Source of the DNA: Clostridia bacterium
Lineage (GTDB): Bacteria; Bacillota; Clostridia; Oscillospirales; CAG-382
Assembly (NCBI GenBank): GCA_017537345.1
Contig: JAFYKY010000001.1
Span: 1 to 64,000 of the forward strand
Length of the DNA stretch: 64,000 nucleotides
Direction: 5' to 3'
Part shown: piece after piece, positions 40,237 to 47,732 of the stretch
Layout: each line of letters begins with the position of its first letter
Position numbering within the stretch: position 1 is the stretch's first letter
The notes under the pieces: model-generated
The model's input: the letters and a program-made list of their open reading frames with translations, nothing else
Told to the model about the DNA's origin: nothing
Database searches by the model: none
Made by a program: the position numbers and the translations under genes

Positions 40237-40261
40237 AAACAAATTCCAATTTATCGAATAG
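40237..40261 (+). repeat. Post-stop boundary sequence, second copy
   Basis: Same block as 26870-26894 (AAACAAATTCCAATTT-ATCGAATAG) with two substitutions, directly after the methyltransferase stop. Confidence 0.7.
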
Positions 40262-40488
40262 GTGATATTTGTTTAGAAAAGGGTTTTAGGTTCTCCTAAC
40301 AAGTGACATTTGGGTGCCTAAATGTCCTGCTTGTTATGGTATGAGACAAATATTAAACGGATGTGTAGAATTTCTGCACATCCGTTTTACTGTCTCAAAA
40401 AATGTTTTAATTGTGATATTGTGAGACAGATCTCACAGTGTTATTTTGCCTATCGGCAAAGTGATACAACGCCTACTCGCCGATTTTT
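40262..40488. other. Hairpin-rich intergenic region after the methyltransferase
   Basis: Holds a terminator-like hairpin ACGGATGTG/CACATCCGT (40355-40388), nested within GAGACA/TGTCTC arms, a second palindrome TGTGAGA-CAGA-TCTCACA (about 40420-40437) and an ATCGGC/GCCGAT hairpin followed by seven T (40452-40490). No gene is supported. Confidence 0.55.
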
Positions 40489-41022
40489 TTATATTTCTAT
40501 TTGTCCCGATAAGAACATTGCACCGGTAGATATTACCTGCTTTTCCGCTTCTTCGGGGGCGGAAAAACCGTCTGTGCGGAAGGACATTACTCCGCCCACC
40601 ACCGTGCCGTCCGCCACTACGGGGCAAAAATGGGAAATGCTTCCTTCGCCCGTGTCGGTAATAGACGCGCTTTCTCCGTCTGCGGTGTAGCATTTTCTGT
40701 TTTCCATAAGCTCGTTAAGGGTGTGGGATACGTTTTTGCCCAGCACCGCCCGTCTGTCCTTGCCTGCTGCCGCGGTTACGGTATCTCTGTCGCATACCGC
40801 CACGTTAACTCCGCTTGCCTTTGCCGCCGCTTCCGCAAACATTGCGGCACTCTCGCCAACACCGCCCACGGGGGAATACTTTTTAAACACCACTTCGTTT
40901 TCTTTTCCCGTAAAAATTTCAAGCATTTCGCCTTCCCTTATCTTCATGGTGCGTCGGATCTCCTTGGGAATAACCACTCTGCCCAGATCGTCGATCCTTC
41001 TCACGATACCCGTTGCTTTCAT
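40489..41022 (-). CDS. spoVT: Stage V sporulation protein T-like AbrB regulator
   Basis: 177 residues from the ATG at 41022 (AAGGAG 8 nt upstream). The N-terminal AbrB swapped-hairpin DNA-binding domain is MKATGIVRRIDDLGRVVIPKEIRR..., and the C-terminal GAF-like domain includes HFCPVVADGTVVGGVMSF. Length and layout match SpoVT, a forespore regulator acting with sigma-G in spore formers. A truncated second copy of its start and upstream region lies at 42140-42290. Confidence 0.9.
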   Translation of the reverse strand: MKATGIVRRIDDLGRVVIPKEIRRTMKIREGEMLEIFTGKENEVVFKKYSPVGGVGESAAMFAEAAAKASGVNVAVCDRDTVTAAAGKDRRAVLGKNVSHTLNELMENRKCYTADGESASITDTGEGSISHFCPVVADGTVVGGVMSFRTDGFSAPEEAEKQVISTGAMFLSGQIEI

Positions 41023-41094
41023 ATATATATTTCTCCTTAATTTACAAATTGTGTTGTTATTATTTGTATTTTGAGGAGATTTATACTGCAACAA

Positions 41095-41123
41095 TTTACT
41101 TTTGAAATTAAATATGATATACT
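41095..41123 (+). promoter_or_regulatory. Promoter of the two-TM orphan gene
   Basis: TTTACT at 41095-41100, 17 bp, TATACT at 41118-41123 preceded by an extended TGA. Confidence 0.65.
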
Positions 41124-41143
41124 ATAATAAAGGTGGTGAAATT

Positions 41144-42028
41144 ATGCAATTTGTTTTTAACGGAACTCTTGATGAACTCAAAGATAGTATTCGGACAAGA
41201 GCCAAAGCATTTCACAAAGATATCGTCATATATCAATATGATCCTACTGTTTTACAAATTGGTTTTTTGCGATTGGGACATAGCGGCGGCAGGTTTTTTG
41301 TCGCTAATATTACTGAAGAAAACGAGTCTGTTACTTTAGATGGTGAAATCAAAAACTTGAATACAAGTATGCCCAACACAGATACACGGAACCTTTTTCA
41401 AAAGATTCGCGATACGGCGTTTGGCTTTGTTGCCCTTTATGTGTTCCTTGCGCTTATCCCTTGGCTAATTTGGTCTATCTTTGATATCCCTCATCCTTGG
41501 ATTTCTTTTGCAATACCTGCCGCTATTATAGCAACTTTTGAATTGGTATATCTGTTTAATAAACTTTTTTGCAAAGGTGAAAGAAGTTTTGATAAAGATG
41601 ATGACAGTTTTTTGCAGTTTATGTCAATGATTAGTAGCGGCGAAGCTACAGTACCTTTAAATACGCAGGAACTATATAGGATGCTTATTAACACGGATGG
41701 TCTACATTCATTTCCTCAAATCGAAAATGATATTATAACATGGGAACTGTATGGCAACATTTATGTTCAAGCATCAATCAATGAGTATGATACAATCATA
41801 GATATCATTCACAAAAACGCTCTTCATGGTTCTTATACGCACTGGCATCCCGATATTGAAGAAATGTACGAAGAATTATACAATATAGGGAAAAAAGGGA
41901 ATGTTTTAGTTCTTCGTAAATGGCTATTAGGAACACAAATATATTATTTAGGCACTCCTGACAAATATCGTTTTGATAAAAACAAAAAATGGCATTGGGG
42001 CAAATTAACATATTTAGAGCAGAAATAA
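41144..42028 (+). CDS. AT-rich orphan protein with two transmembrane helices
   Basis: 294 residues from ATG 41144 (AGGTGG upstream), not recognised. An N-terminal soluble beta-rich region of about 85 residues is followed by two adjacent helices (FGFVALYVFLALIPWLIWSIF and WISFAIPAAIIATFELVYLF, about 90-140) and a C-terminal soluble region rich in Tyr/Trp with HGSYTHWHPDIEEMYEELY. It is AT-rich relative to the neighbouring spoVT and sigma-factor genes. Ends at a strong terminator. Confidence 0.75.
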   Translation: MQFVFNGTLDELKDSIRTRAKAFHKDIVIYQYDPTVLQIGFLRLGHSGGRFFVANITEENESVTLDGEIKNLNTSMPNTDTRNLFQKIRDTAFGFVALYVFLALIPWLIWSIFDIPHPWISFAIPAAIIATFELVYLFNKLFCKGERSFDKDDDSFLQFMSMISSGEATVPLNTQELYRMLINTDGLHSFPQIENDIITWELYGNIYVQASINEYDTIIDIIHKNALHGSYTHWHPDIEEMYEELYNIGKKGNVLVLRKWLLGTQIYYLGTPDKYRFDKNKKWHWGKLTYLEQK

Positions 42029-42034
42029 TTATAT

Positions 42035-42061
42035 AGCGAGGTGAAATTCACCTCGCTTTTG
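42035..42061 (+). terminator. Terminator after the two-TM orphan
   Basis: AGCGAGGTG/CACCTCGCT stem, AAATT loop and TTTT. The stem is nearly the same as those at 42486 and 45246. Confidence 0.82.
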
Positions 42062-42139
42062 CTATGTATAAAAACCGCAGAAAACCCGTTTTTTGACACC
42101 AATGCGTTCAATAGGGCAAACTTGCAAAATTTCTAGTGT

Positions 42140-42214
42140 TTATGCGTGTTTCGGCAACTTTTGCCCTATTATAACGCACTCCTCAATTCTCCTCACAATT
42201 CCGGTTGCTTTCAT
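42140..42214 (-). pseudogene. Truncated spoVT copy (24 codons)
   Basis: The minus strand reads MKATGIVRRIEE, identical to SpoVT for the first ten residues, then diverges (CVIIGQKLPKHA) and stops. The start codon, ATATATGAAA context and an AAGGAG-like AAGGAGAT site remain. The upstream 75 bp also match the spoVT upstream region, so it is a partial duplication or a recombination scar. A functional micropeptide is possible but unlikely. Confidence 0.75.
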
Positions 42215-42299
42215 ATATAAAATCTCCTTGTTTTTACATTTGTGGTGTTATTATTTGTAAAAACGGGGCGATTTATACCGCCGCCGTTAAAAATCGATA
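42215..42299 (-). promoter_or_regulatory. Duplicated spoVT upstream region
   Basis: On the minus strand GTATAAATC followed about 15 nt later by ACAAATAATAACA is conserved between this copy (about 42236-42275) and the real spoVT leader (about 41049-41085), while the bases between differ. The pair resembles a sigma-F/sigma-G-type -35 (G-ATA) and -10 (CA-A-TA), fitting a forespore gene, but spacing is 15-16 bp and this is tentative. Confidence 0.4.
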
Positions 42300-42328
42300 T
42301 TTACTTTTTTAAATAAATGTGTTATAAG
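42300..42328 (+). promoter_or_regulatory. Promoter of the 38-codon gene
   Basis: TTTACT (42300-42305), 17 bp, TATAAG (42323-42328) with extended TGT. The preceding CGATATTTACTTTTTT block is repeated at 45279-45295. Confidence 0.65.
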
Positions 42329-42359
42329 TGAATTATGAATTCACAAAAGAGGTACAGCC

Positions 42360-42476
42360 GTGACAGAGGTAAAAGTATTCAAAGAACTGCAGTATTTAAT
42401 ATCCTATCCCGAAAATTTCCGTCCCGAAGAAAATTACGATTGGCTTTTCGGATTTACCGCCAAGGATATTCAATAA
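42360..42476 (+). CDS. 38-residue small protein
   Basis: GTG-started reading frame with AGAGG about 8 nt upstream, 32 nt after a good -10, ending 9 nt before a strong terminator. The product starts MTEVKVFKELQYL and ends WLFGFTAKDIQ; it is acidic and uses core-like codons. Promoter, Shine-Dalgarno and terminator around such a short frame argue for a real small gene or the remnant of a longer one. Another frame from ATG 42335 would read through the terminator and is less likely. Unknown function. Confidence 0.5.
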   Translation: MTEVKVFKELQYLISYPENFRPEENYDWLFGFTAKDIQ

Positions 42477-42485
42477 TACAAAACA

Positions 42486-42512
42486 AGCGGGGTGGATCAC
42501 ACCTCGCTTTTT
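42486..42512 (+). terminator. Terminator, copy 1 of a 32-bp exact repeat
   Basis: AGCGGGGTG-GATCA-CACCTCGCT then TTTTT. The 32 bases 42481-42512 are identical to 45241-45272. Confidence 0.88.
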
Positions 42513-42531
42513 GATTTGCGCTCCGTGTTAC

Positions 42532-42560
42532 TTTACTTTTTTCGCGGCGCGTGGTAAAAT
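42532..42560 (+). promoter_or_regulatory. Promoter upstream of the sigma-factor operon
   Basis: TTTACT (42532-42537), 17 bp, TAAAAT (42555-42560) with extended TGG. The layout, terminator then TTTACTTTTTT then GTGGTAAA, is repeated before the GH95 gene. Confidence 0.6.
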
Positions 42561-42607
42561 TTAAATAATAAAATATTCTCATTTTACAAAAAAACACCGT
42601 ATTTTTG

Positions 42608-42640
42608 TGACCTTTGGGTCATTTTTCGGTACTATATAAT
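42608..42640 (+). promoter_or_regulatory. Second promoter with operator-like inverted repeat
   Basis: Inverted repeat TGACC-TTTG-GGTCA (42608-42621) precedes TATAAT (42635-42640), occupying the -35 zone 42 nt upstream of the sigma-factor start. It could be a repressor site or an autoregulated promoter; no regulator is identified. Confidence 0.4.
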
Positions 42641-42681
42641 TGAAATCGTTTTGAAATACCTTGAAAAAAGGAGGGCGTGCC

Positions 42682-43242
42682 GTGCAAGATAAGCAGATCA
42701 TAGACTTGTTTTTTGCAAGGGACGAAAGCGCTGTTTTGCAAACCAAGCAAAAACACGGGGCAATGTGTTTTTCCATAGCAAACAATATTCTGGGCGATCG
42801 GGAGGATGCCGCTGAGTGCGAAAACGATGCATACCTTGCGCTCTGGAACGCCATACCTCCCGCAAACCCCCGGAATTTTACGGCGTTTCTGGCAAAAATA
42901 ACCCGCAGCATTGCTATCAAAAGGGTGCGGGAAAGAACGGCGAAAAAACGTGGCGGGGGACAGACGGAAGTTCCTCTGGACGAATTGATAAATTGCCTTT
43001 CGGATAAAAACGATTTCGAAGCGCAGCTTCGCGCAGAAGAGCTTGCCGAACTGCTTGGCAGTTTTCTTGATACGCTGAAGCGGGACGAGCGAAACGTGTT
43101 CGTTTGCCGCTATTGGTATTGCGATTCCGTTGCGGACATTGCTTCTCACTTCGGATTTTCGAAAAGCAAGGTCAAGATGATCTTGCTTCGCACGCGGGAT
43201 AAGCTGTCGGCTTTTCTTGTCAAAGAAGGAGTACTGTTATGA
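42682..43242 (+). CDS. ECF-type RNA polymerase sigma factor
   Basis: 186 residues from GTG 42682, chosen for AAAGGAGG 7 nt upstream. Region 2 includes GDREDAAECENDAYLALWNAIPP and a RSIAIKRVRE-like 2.4, and region 4 has LKRDERNVFVCRYWYCDSVADIASHFGFSKSKVKMIL, the helix-turn-helix that reads the -35. Overlaps the membrane protein gene by ATGA, a typical sigma/anti-sigma pairing. A paralogue is at 63217. Confidence 0.9.
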   Translation: MQDKQIIDLFFARDESAVLQTKQKHGAMCFSIANNILGDREDAAECENDAYLALWNAIPPANPRNFTAFLAKITRSIAIKRVRERTAKKRGGGQTEVPLDELINCLSDKNDFEAQLRAEELAELLGSFLDTLKRDERNVFVCRYWYCDSVADIASHFGFSKSKVKMILLRTRDKLSAFLVKEGVLL

Positions 43243-45227
43243 AAAAGGATATGAAAGAGTTAACGGAGAACGCGCTGGGTCTTTTGCGGGATGACCTGAT
43301 ATCCGATGCCCAGACTATGCGCAATTCTCCCGCGCCGAAACGCGTTTTTTGGAAAATTCCCCTTGCGGCGTGCCTTGCCTTGCTGATCACAGCCGGCGTT
43401 TGCGTTGCGGTGCTGACGGGCAGAAACGCAGTCCCGCCGTACCACGGACAACTGTATTCGGTGCCCAACCTGTGGGAACGGGACGATTTTAACAGCGTTG
43501 CGTTTTTGTTTCGGGGCGGAGCCGAAGAAGCGTCCGCATCCCGTAACGGGAAAGGAATGCTTTTGACCCTTTCAAGCAGGGTGCCGTCCGCCGAATCCGA
43601 CGATATCTCCGCAGAACCCTTTATAGAAACCGAAGACCTTTCCGTCGGGCTGGGTGTTTCCGTTGGCTTTGAAAATATTATTGCAGATCGGTATGCGGTC
43701 GCTTACGACGAGCATTATTATCCCGTATTTTATGACCTTGAGCAAAACACCGCAGTGGATCTGGATACTCAGATCATCGGCGACCAAAAGGTCTCTCTCG
43801 ATCCGTTGATTGAAGCGTGCTTCGTTTATGCCGAGGAATTGTATCCCGGTATGCTGAGCACACAAAACAATCGTGACCTGCTTACCGAATTTGTTTACGG
43901 AATGCCCCGTTATTTGATCGAATGGCGATTGAAATATCATACTTTTGAACCCGATCTGGATTTTTTGCGTGAACTCGACGGGTTTCGATATGACACGGAA
44001 GAGAATTTGCGTGAACGTTTTTTTCACGAGTGTTTTTCTGAGATTTATTTTCGTGCATACGAAACAGTGGAAGAACTCTACCGGCATAAACCGTATTGGG
44101 TGGAAATTATGGGTATGGACGGCAAAAACGGAACTTGTCTTGCCGTTATACACGATGTTATGGGCAACGGTCTGTCCTATGTTTTGTATGATTTCAAGAC
44201 GGATAGCTGTACCAAGCTTCCCGATAACTACCAAAATTCCCTTATCGGTATGATGTGGAAAAACGGCGATGCGGAGTTTCGTTTTTCTGCCGACGGCAAG
44301 GTAATAACCGTGGTCTATCCCGATGCGGTATTATCGGGCGGGAATATAGACAAAAGCTATCTTGACCGCTATACTCTGGAAGCGGACCGTGACCTTTTCA
44401 GCTATAACGGCGAGAGCGTGGGAGTGTTCTATCCGGAATACGGCACCGCGGTTACTTTGCCCGTCCGAGCTTCGAGCGAAGCGTTTTTGTCCAAAAGCGG
44501 CAACGTGGTATACTACAAGCAATGCGACCGCGTGCGCGGCGGAAGCGGACAAAACGGTGAAGACGGCGAATCGGCGGAGGCGGTCAGCGTCAAATGCCCC
44601 GACGAACTGTGGTATTCCCGTCTGTACGGCGCCAATACGGACACGGATAATTGGGTGTTTGCGGTGATCGATCCCCAAAAAGGCGAGGCGGTTACACAAA
44701 CAATTTTGCAGGGAAATTTCGTGCGGTTTATGATTGGTGAAACCGTCGTGCTTATGGAAAAGGACGGAGTCTATACCGCCTACGAGCTTGCAAGCGGCAA
44801 GAACGTGACCGAAGAGGTCAGCGCAGGTACGTACGGTGAGAACGGATATCCCTACCACCAGCGGCTCGCAGTCTACGAACAAGACGGCGCGCTGTATCAC
44901 AAGGACGTTTTCGGCGTTTTCGGGCAAGTGCTTCTTGCGGAGCAGGCAGACCGATACGTGTTAAGCGATGACGGCGCCTTTGCTTTCGTATACAGCGACC
45001 GCGCCAACGAGGCGTTTTGCATAAACGTTGCAAGCGGCGAAAGCGCTCGGATCGAATTGACACGGGAATTTTTGCGGCAGCTTACGGAGATCCGTGACGC
45101 AAGGCTCGTGATATCGTATAACGAATACGAAAATACGCTTGTGTTTTCGGTAAGCACGCAGGCAAAGGACGAAGACCGCCGTGCCGAGCTTGCCCGGAGC
45201 TTTGCGGATACTGTGCTCGGTCAGTAA
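43239..45227 (+). CDS. Putative anti-sigma factor with large extracytoplasmic domain
   Basis: 662 residues: about 45 cytoplasmic residues (LTENALGLLRDDLISDA helix), one transmembrane helix (about 46-62), then some 600 extracytoplasmic residues rich in beta strands with repeated D-G/Y blocks (VEIMGMDGKNGTCLAVIHD, LEADRDLFSYNGESVGVFYPEYG), perhaps a beta-propeller. No zinc anti-sigma H-x3-C-x2-C motif. Translational overlap with the sigma gene suggests it sequesters the sigma factor and senses an outside signal. Function is inferred from position and topology. Confidence 0.65.
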   Translation: MKKDMKELTENALGLLRDDLISDAQTMRNSPAPKRVFWKIPLAACLALLITAGVCVAVLTGRNAVPPYHGQLYSVPNLWERDDFNSVAFLFRGGAEEASASRNGKGMLLTLSSRVPSAESDDISAEPFIETEDLSVGLGVSVGFENIIADRYAVAYDEHYYPVFYDLEQNTAVDLDTQIIGDQKVSLDPLIEACFVYAEELYPGMLSTQNNRDLLTEFVYGMPRYLIEWRLKYHTFEPDLDFLRELDGFRYDTEENLRERFFHECFSEIYFRAYETVEELYRHKPYWVEIMGMDGKNGTCLAVIHDVMGNGLSYVLYDFKTDSCTKLPDNYQNSLIGMMWKNGDAEFRFSADGKVITVVYPDAVLSGGNIDKSYLDRYTLEADRDLFSYNGESVGVFYPEYGTAVTLPVRASSEAFLSKSGNVVYYKQCDRVRGGSGQNGEDGESAEAVSVKCPDELWYSRLYGANTDTDNWVFAVIDPQKGEAVTQTILQGNFVRFMIGETVVLMEKDGVYTAYELASGKNVTEEVSAGTYGENGYPYHQRLAVYEQDGALYHKDVFGVFGQVLLAEQADRYVLSDDGAFAFVYSDRANEAFCINVASGESARIELTREFLRQLTEIRDARLVISYNEYENTLVFSVSTQAKDEDRRAELARSFADTVLGQ

Positions 45228-45245
45228 CAATAAATACGTCAAACA

Positions 45246-45272
45246 AGCGGGGTGGATCACACCTCGCTTTTT
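45246..45272 (+). terminator. Terminator, copy 2 of a 32-bp exact repeat
   Basis: Same hairpin and T-run as 42486-42512. It closes the sigma/anti-sigma operon 18 nt after its stop. Confidence 0.88.
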
Positions 45273-45284
45273 CTCACGCCGATA

Positions 45285-45313
45285 TTTACTTTTTTTAAAA
45301 AGCGTGGTAAACT
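45285..45313 (+). promoter_or_regulatory. Promoter of the GH95 gene
   Basis: TTTACT (45285-45290), 17 bp, TAAACT (45308-45313) with extended TGG, 28 nt before the start codon. Confidence 0.65.
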
Positions 45314-45341
45314 TAAAGCGGGTATATCGGAGGTGGTCTTT

Positions 45342-47669
45342 ATGTCGAACATAATATTTCACGATAAGTATATACGGGATTGGATGCGGGCGTTTCCTTT
45401 GGGCAACGGCCGTATCGGTGCTATGCTTTACGGAGATCCTCACAAGGAAACCATAGAGATAAACGAAGAATCTCTCTGGAGCGGAAAACAGCTGAAAGAA
45501 AAGTGTACCGCCGACCCGAAAACACTTAATAAAATAAGAGAATTGCTTTTTAAAGAAAAATACGAGGAAGCCTCCGCTCTTTGCACAGATACCTTTCTGG
45601 CATCTCCTCCGAGAGTGCGGTTTTACGAAAGCTTCGGGGAAATATTTATAGATTTTGCGGATAAAAGCGATTACATCGATTACCGCAAGGAACTGGACTT
45701 GGGCAAAGCTATCGCCGCAGTTTCCTACATAAAAAACGGCATTAAATATGTCAGTGAAACCTTTGTAAGCGAAAAATACGATTGCCTTGTATACAAGCTT
45801 AACACGGAAAACGGCTGTTTTTCCTGCCGCGTTACTATGGAAAGAGGGCAGGATGCGGTTACTACCGCTCCCGATACGGATACCCTTTTATTGGACGGAC
45901 AGATATTCTGCCCTGCCCACGAATATTACGGCGAAGAATTTTGGGGAATGAAATTCGGCGCACGTCTCCGAGTGCTTTCAAACGGAAAAACGGCAAAAGA
46001 TACAACGGGCATAACCGTTTCCGATGCAACGAAATTGATAATTTACGCTGCCTTTGCAACCACTTACGATATAGAAAAATTCGATTTCGATAACAGCATA
46101 GATTATCAAAAGCGCAATACAGATACTATTTGTAAAGTTCTTGATGCCGATTACAAAGAAACAAGGAATATTCATATCTTCGACCACAAGACTCGCTTTG
46201 ATAAGGTGTGCTTTGAGTTGGAAGCGGATTCGCTTGAATCGGTGCCCACGGATGAGCGCCTGCGCCGTGTTGCGGAGGAGGATGCAGAGGATAACGATCT
46301 GTATACCCTTTATTATAATTTCGGCAGATATCTGCTCATTTCCTGCTCTGCAGGCAACGCGGCTCTCCCCGCAAATCTGCAAGGCATTTGGTGCAACGGG
46401 TTCAGACCTCCTTGGGGAAGCGATTACCATACCAATATCAACCTGCAAATGAACTATTGGTGCGCGGATAACACCAATATGGGCGAAGCCTTTTTGCCCT
46501 TTGCTAATTACGTAAAAAAGCTTAGCTTTTTTGGGCAAAGCACCGCAAGGGAGCTGTTCGGCGCATCGGGCTGGACCTGTAACCATACAAGCGATATTTT
46601 TGGCAGAACGGGTGTCCACGATTCCGTGGGGTGCGGATTTTTCCCCATGGCAGGACCTTGGCTGTGCCTGAGCCTTTGGGAGCATTACGAATTCACGGGG
46701 GATGCCGAATATTTAAAAGATATCTTTCCCGTTTTAAAAGGCTCTTGCGAATTTGTGCTGGATTTCTTAACGGAAAAAGACGGCGTTTTGCACACCGTTC
46801 CTTCAAATTCTCCCGAAAACTGGTTTTATTATAGCGATGGCGGAGAACAGAAAAAAAGTATGTTTGCATACAGCACCGCTATAGATGCCCAGATAATCCG
46901 TGAGCTGTTTTCAAAAACTGCCTTCGCTTGCGCCCTTTTGGACGGAGATGACGCGCTTGCGGGATCTTTGAAAACCGCTTTGAAAAAGCTTCCGCCCCTG
47001 CGCGTAAGCGGGCGTTACGGCACCGTTTGCGAATGGATAAAGGATTACGAGGAGTGCGAGCCGGGACACCGCCACATATCCCATCTTTTCGGCTTGTACC
47101 CCGGAGAGACCATAAACGGCTCCGACCCCGAAATATTCGAAGCCGCAAAGAAGACTATCGAAAGACGTCTTTCCCACGGCGGCGCGGCAACTGGCTGGTC
47201 AAGAGCGTGGGTAATAAACTTTTTTGCCAGATTAAAGGACGGCGTTTCAGCCGAACACCATCTCAAAGCGTTGCTGAAGCGGTCTACCGCCGAAAACCTT
47301 TTCGATATGCATCCGCCCTTCCAGATCGACGGCAATTTCGGCGCTGTTGCGGGTATAACGGAAATGCTTATACAAAGCCACGAGGGAAGCCCTGTCCAAA
47401 GAGTCACGGAGCTTCTTCCCGCCCTACCTCCCAAGTGGGAAAAGGGGCGCGTAAAGGGACTGAAAGCCAGAGGCGGCTTTGTGTTTGATATTTTTTGGAA
47501 AAACAGCGTTCCGTACAAGGTCTGCGTAACCGCAGAAAACGACGGCGCGCTACGTATAAAGCTCCCTGCAGGCAAGGTAAAAGCTTTAAAGCCATATACC
47601 GTTTCAAAGGGTATTCTTGAAATGAAAATGGCAAAAGGCGAATATACCGAGCTTGAGTTTGCAAATTGA
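45342..47669 (+). CDS. Glycoside hydrolase family 95 (alpha-L-fucosidase type)
   Basis: 775 residues from ATG 45342 (GGAGGT upstream). GH95 landmarks: WMRAFPLGNGRIGAMLYG and NEESLWSG at the N-terminus, LQGIWCNGFRPPWGSDYHTNINLQMNYW in the (alpha/alpha)6 barrel, GHRHISHLFGLYPG, SRAWVINFFARLKDG, and FQIDGNFGAVAGITEML near the end. The family cleaves alpha-1,2-fucosyl (some members alpha-galactosyl) linkages by inversion. No signal peptide, so it acts on imported oligosaccharides. Confidence 0.92.
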   Translation: MSNIIFHDKYIRDWMRAFPLGNGRIGAMLYGDPHKETIEINEESLWSGKQLKEKCTADPKTLNKIRELLFKEKYEEASALCTDTFLASPPRVRFYESFGEIFIDFADKSDYIDYRKELDLGKAIAAVSYIKNGIKYVSETFVSEKYDCLVYKLNTENGCFSCRVTMERGQDAVTTAPDTDTLLLDGQIFCPAHEYYGEEFWGMKFGARLRVLSNGKTAKDTTGITVSDATKLIIYAAFATTYDIEKFDFDNSIDYQKRNTDTICKVLDADYKETRNIHIFDHKTRFDKVCFELEADSLESVPTDERLRRVAEEDAEDNDLYTLYYNFGRYLLISCSAGNAALPANLQGIWCNGFRPPWGSDYHTNINLQMNYWCADNTNMGEAFLPFANYVKKLSFFGQSTARELFGASGWTCNHTSDIFGRTGVHDSVGCGFFPMAGPWLCLSLWEHYEFTGDAEYLKDIFPVLKGSCEFVLDFLTEKDGVLHTVPSNSPENWFYYSDGGEQKKSMFAYSTAIDAQIIRELFSKTAFACALLDGDDALAGSLKTALKKLPPLRVSGRYGTVCEWIKDYEECEPGHRHISHLFGLYPGETINGSDPEIFEAAKKTIERRLSHGGAATGWSRAWVINFFARLKDGVSAEHHLKALLKRSTAENLFDMHPPFQIDGNFGAVAGITEMLIQSHEGSPVQRVTELLPALPPKWEKGRVKGLKARGGFVFDIFWKNSVPYKVCVTAENDGALRIKLPAGKVKALKPYTVSKGILEMKMAKGEYTELEFAN

Positions 47670-47732
47670 TCTTTAAGCGTCTTACGGCTTTTTACCTAAA
47701 AAACTTTGTGATAAAAAAAGGAAGTGTTTATA

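Noticed and set aside
42335..42514. 59-codon frame from ATG 42335
   Set aside because: It reads through the strong terminator and has a very basic, low-quality composition; the overlapping GTG frame stops before the terminator.
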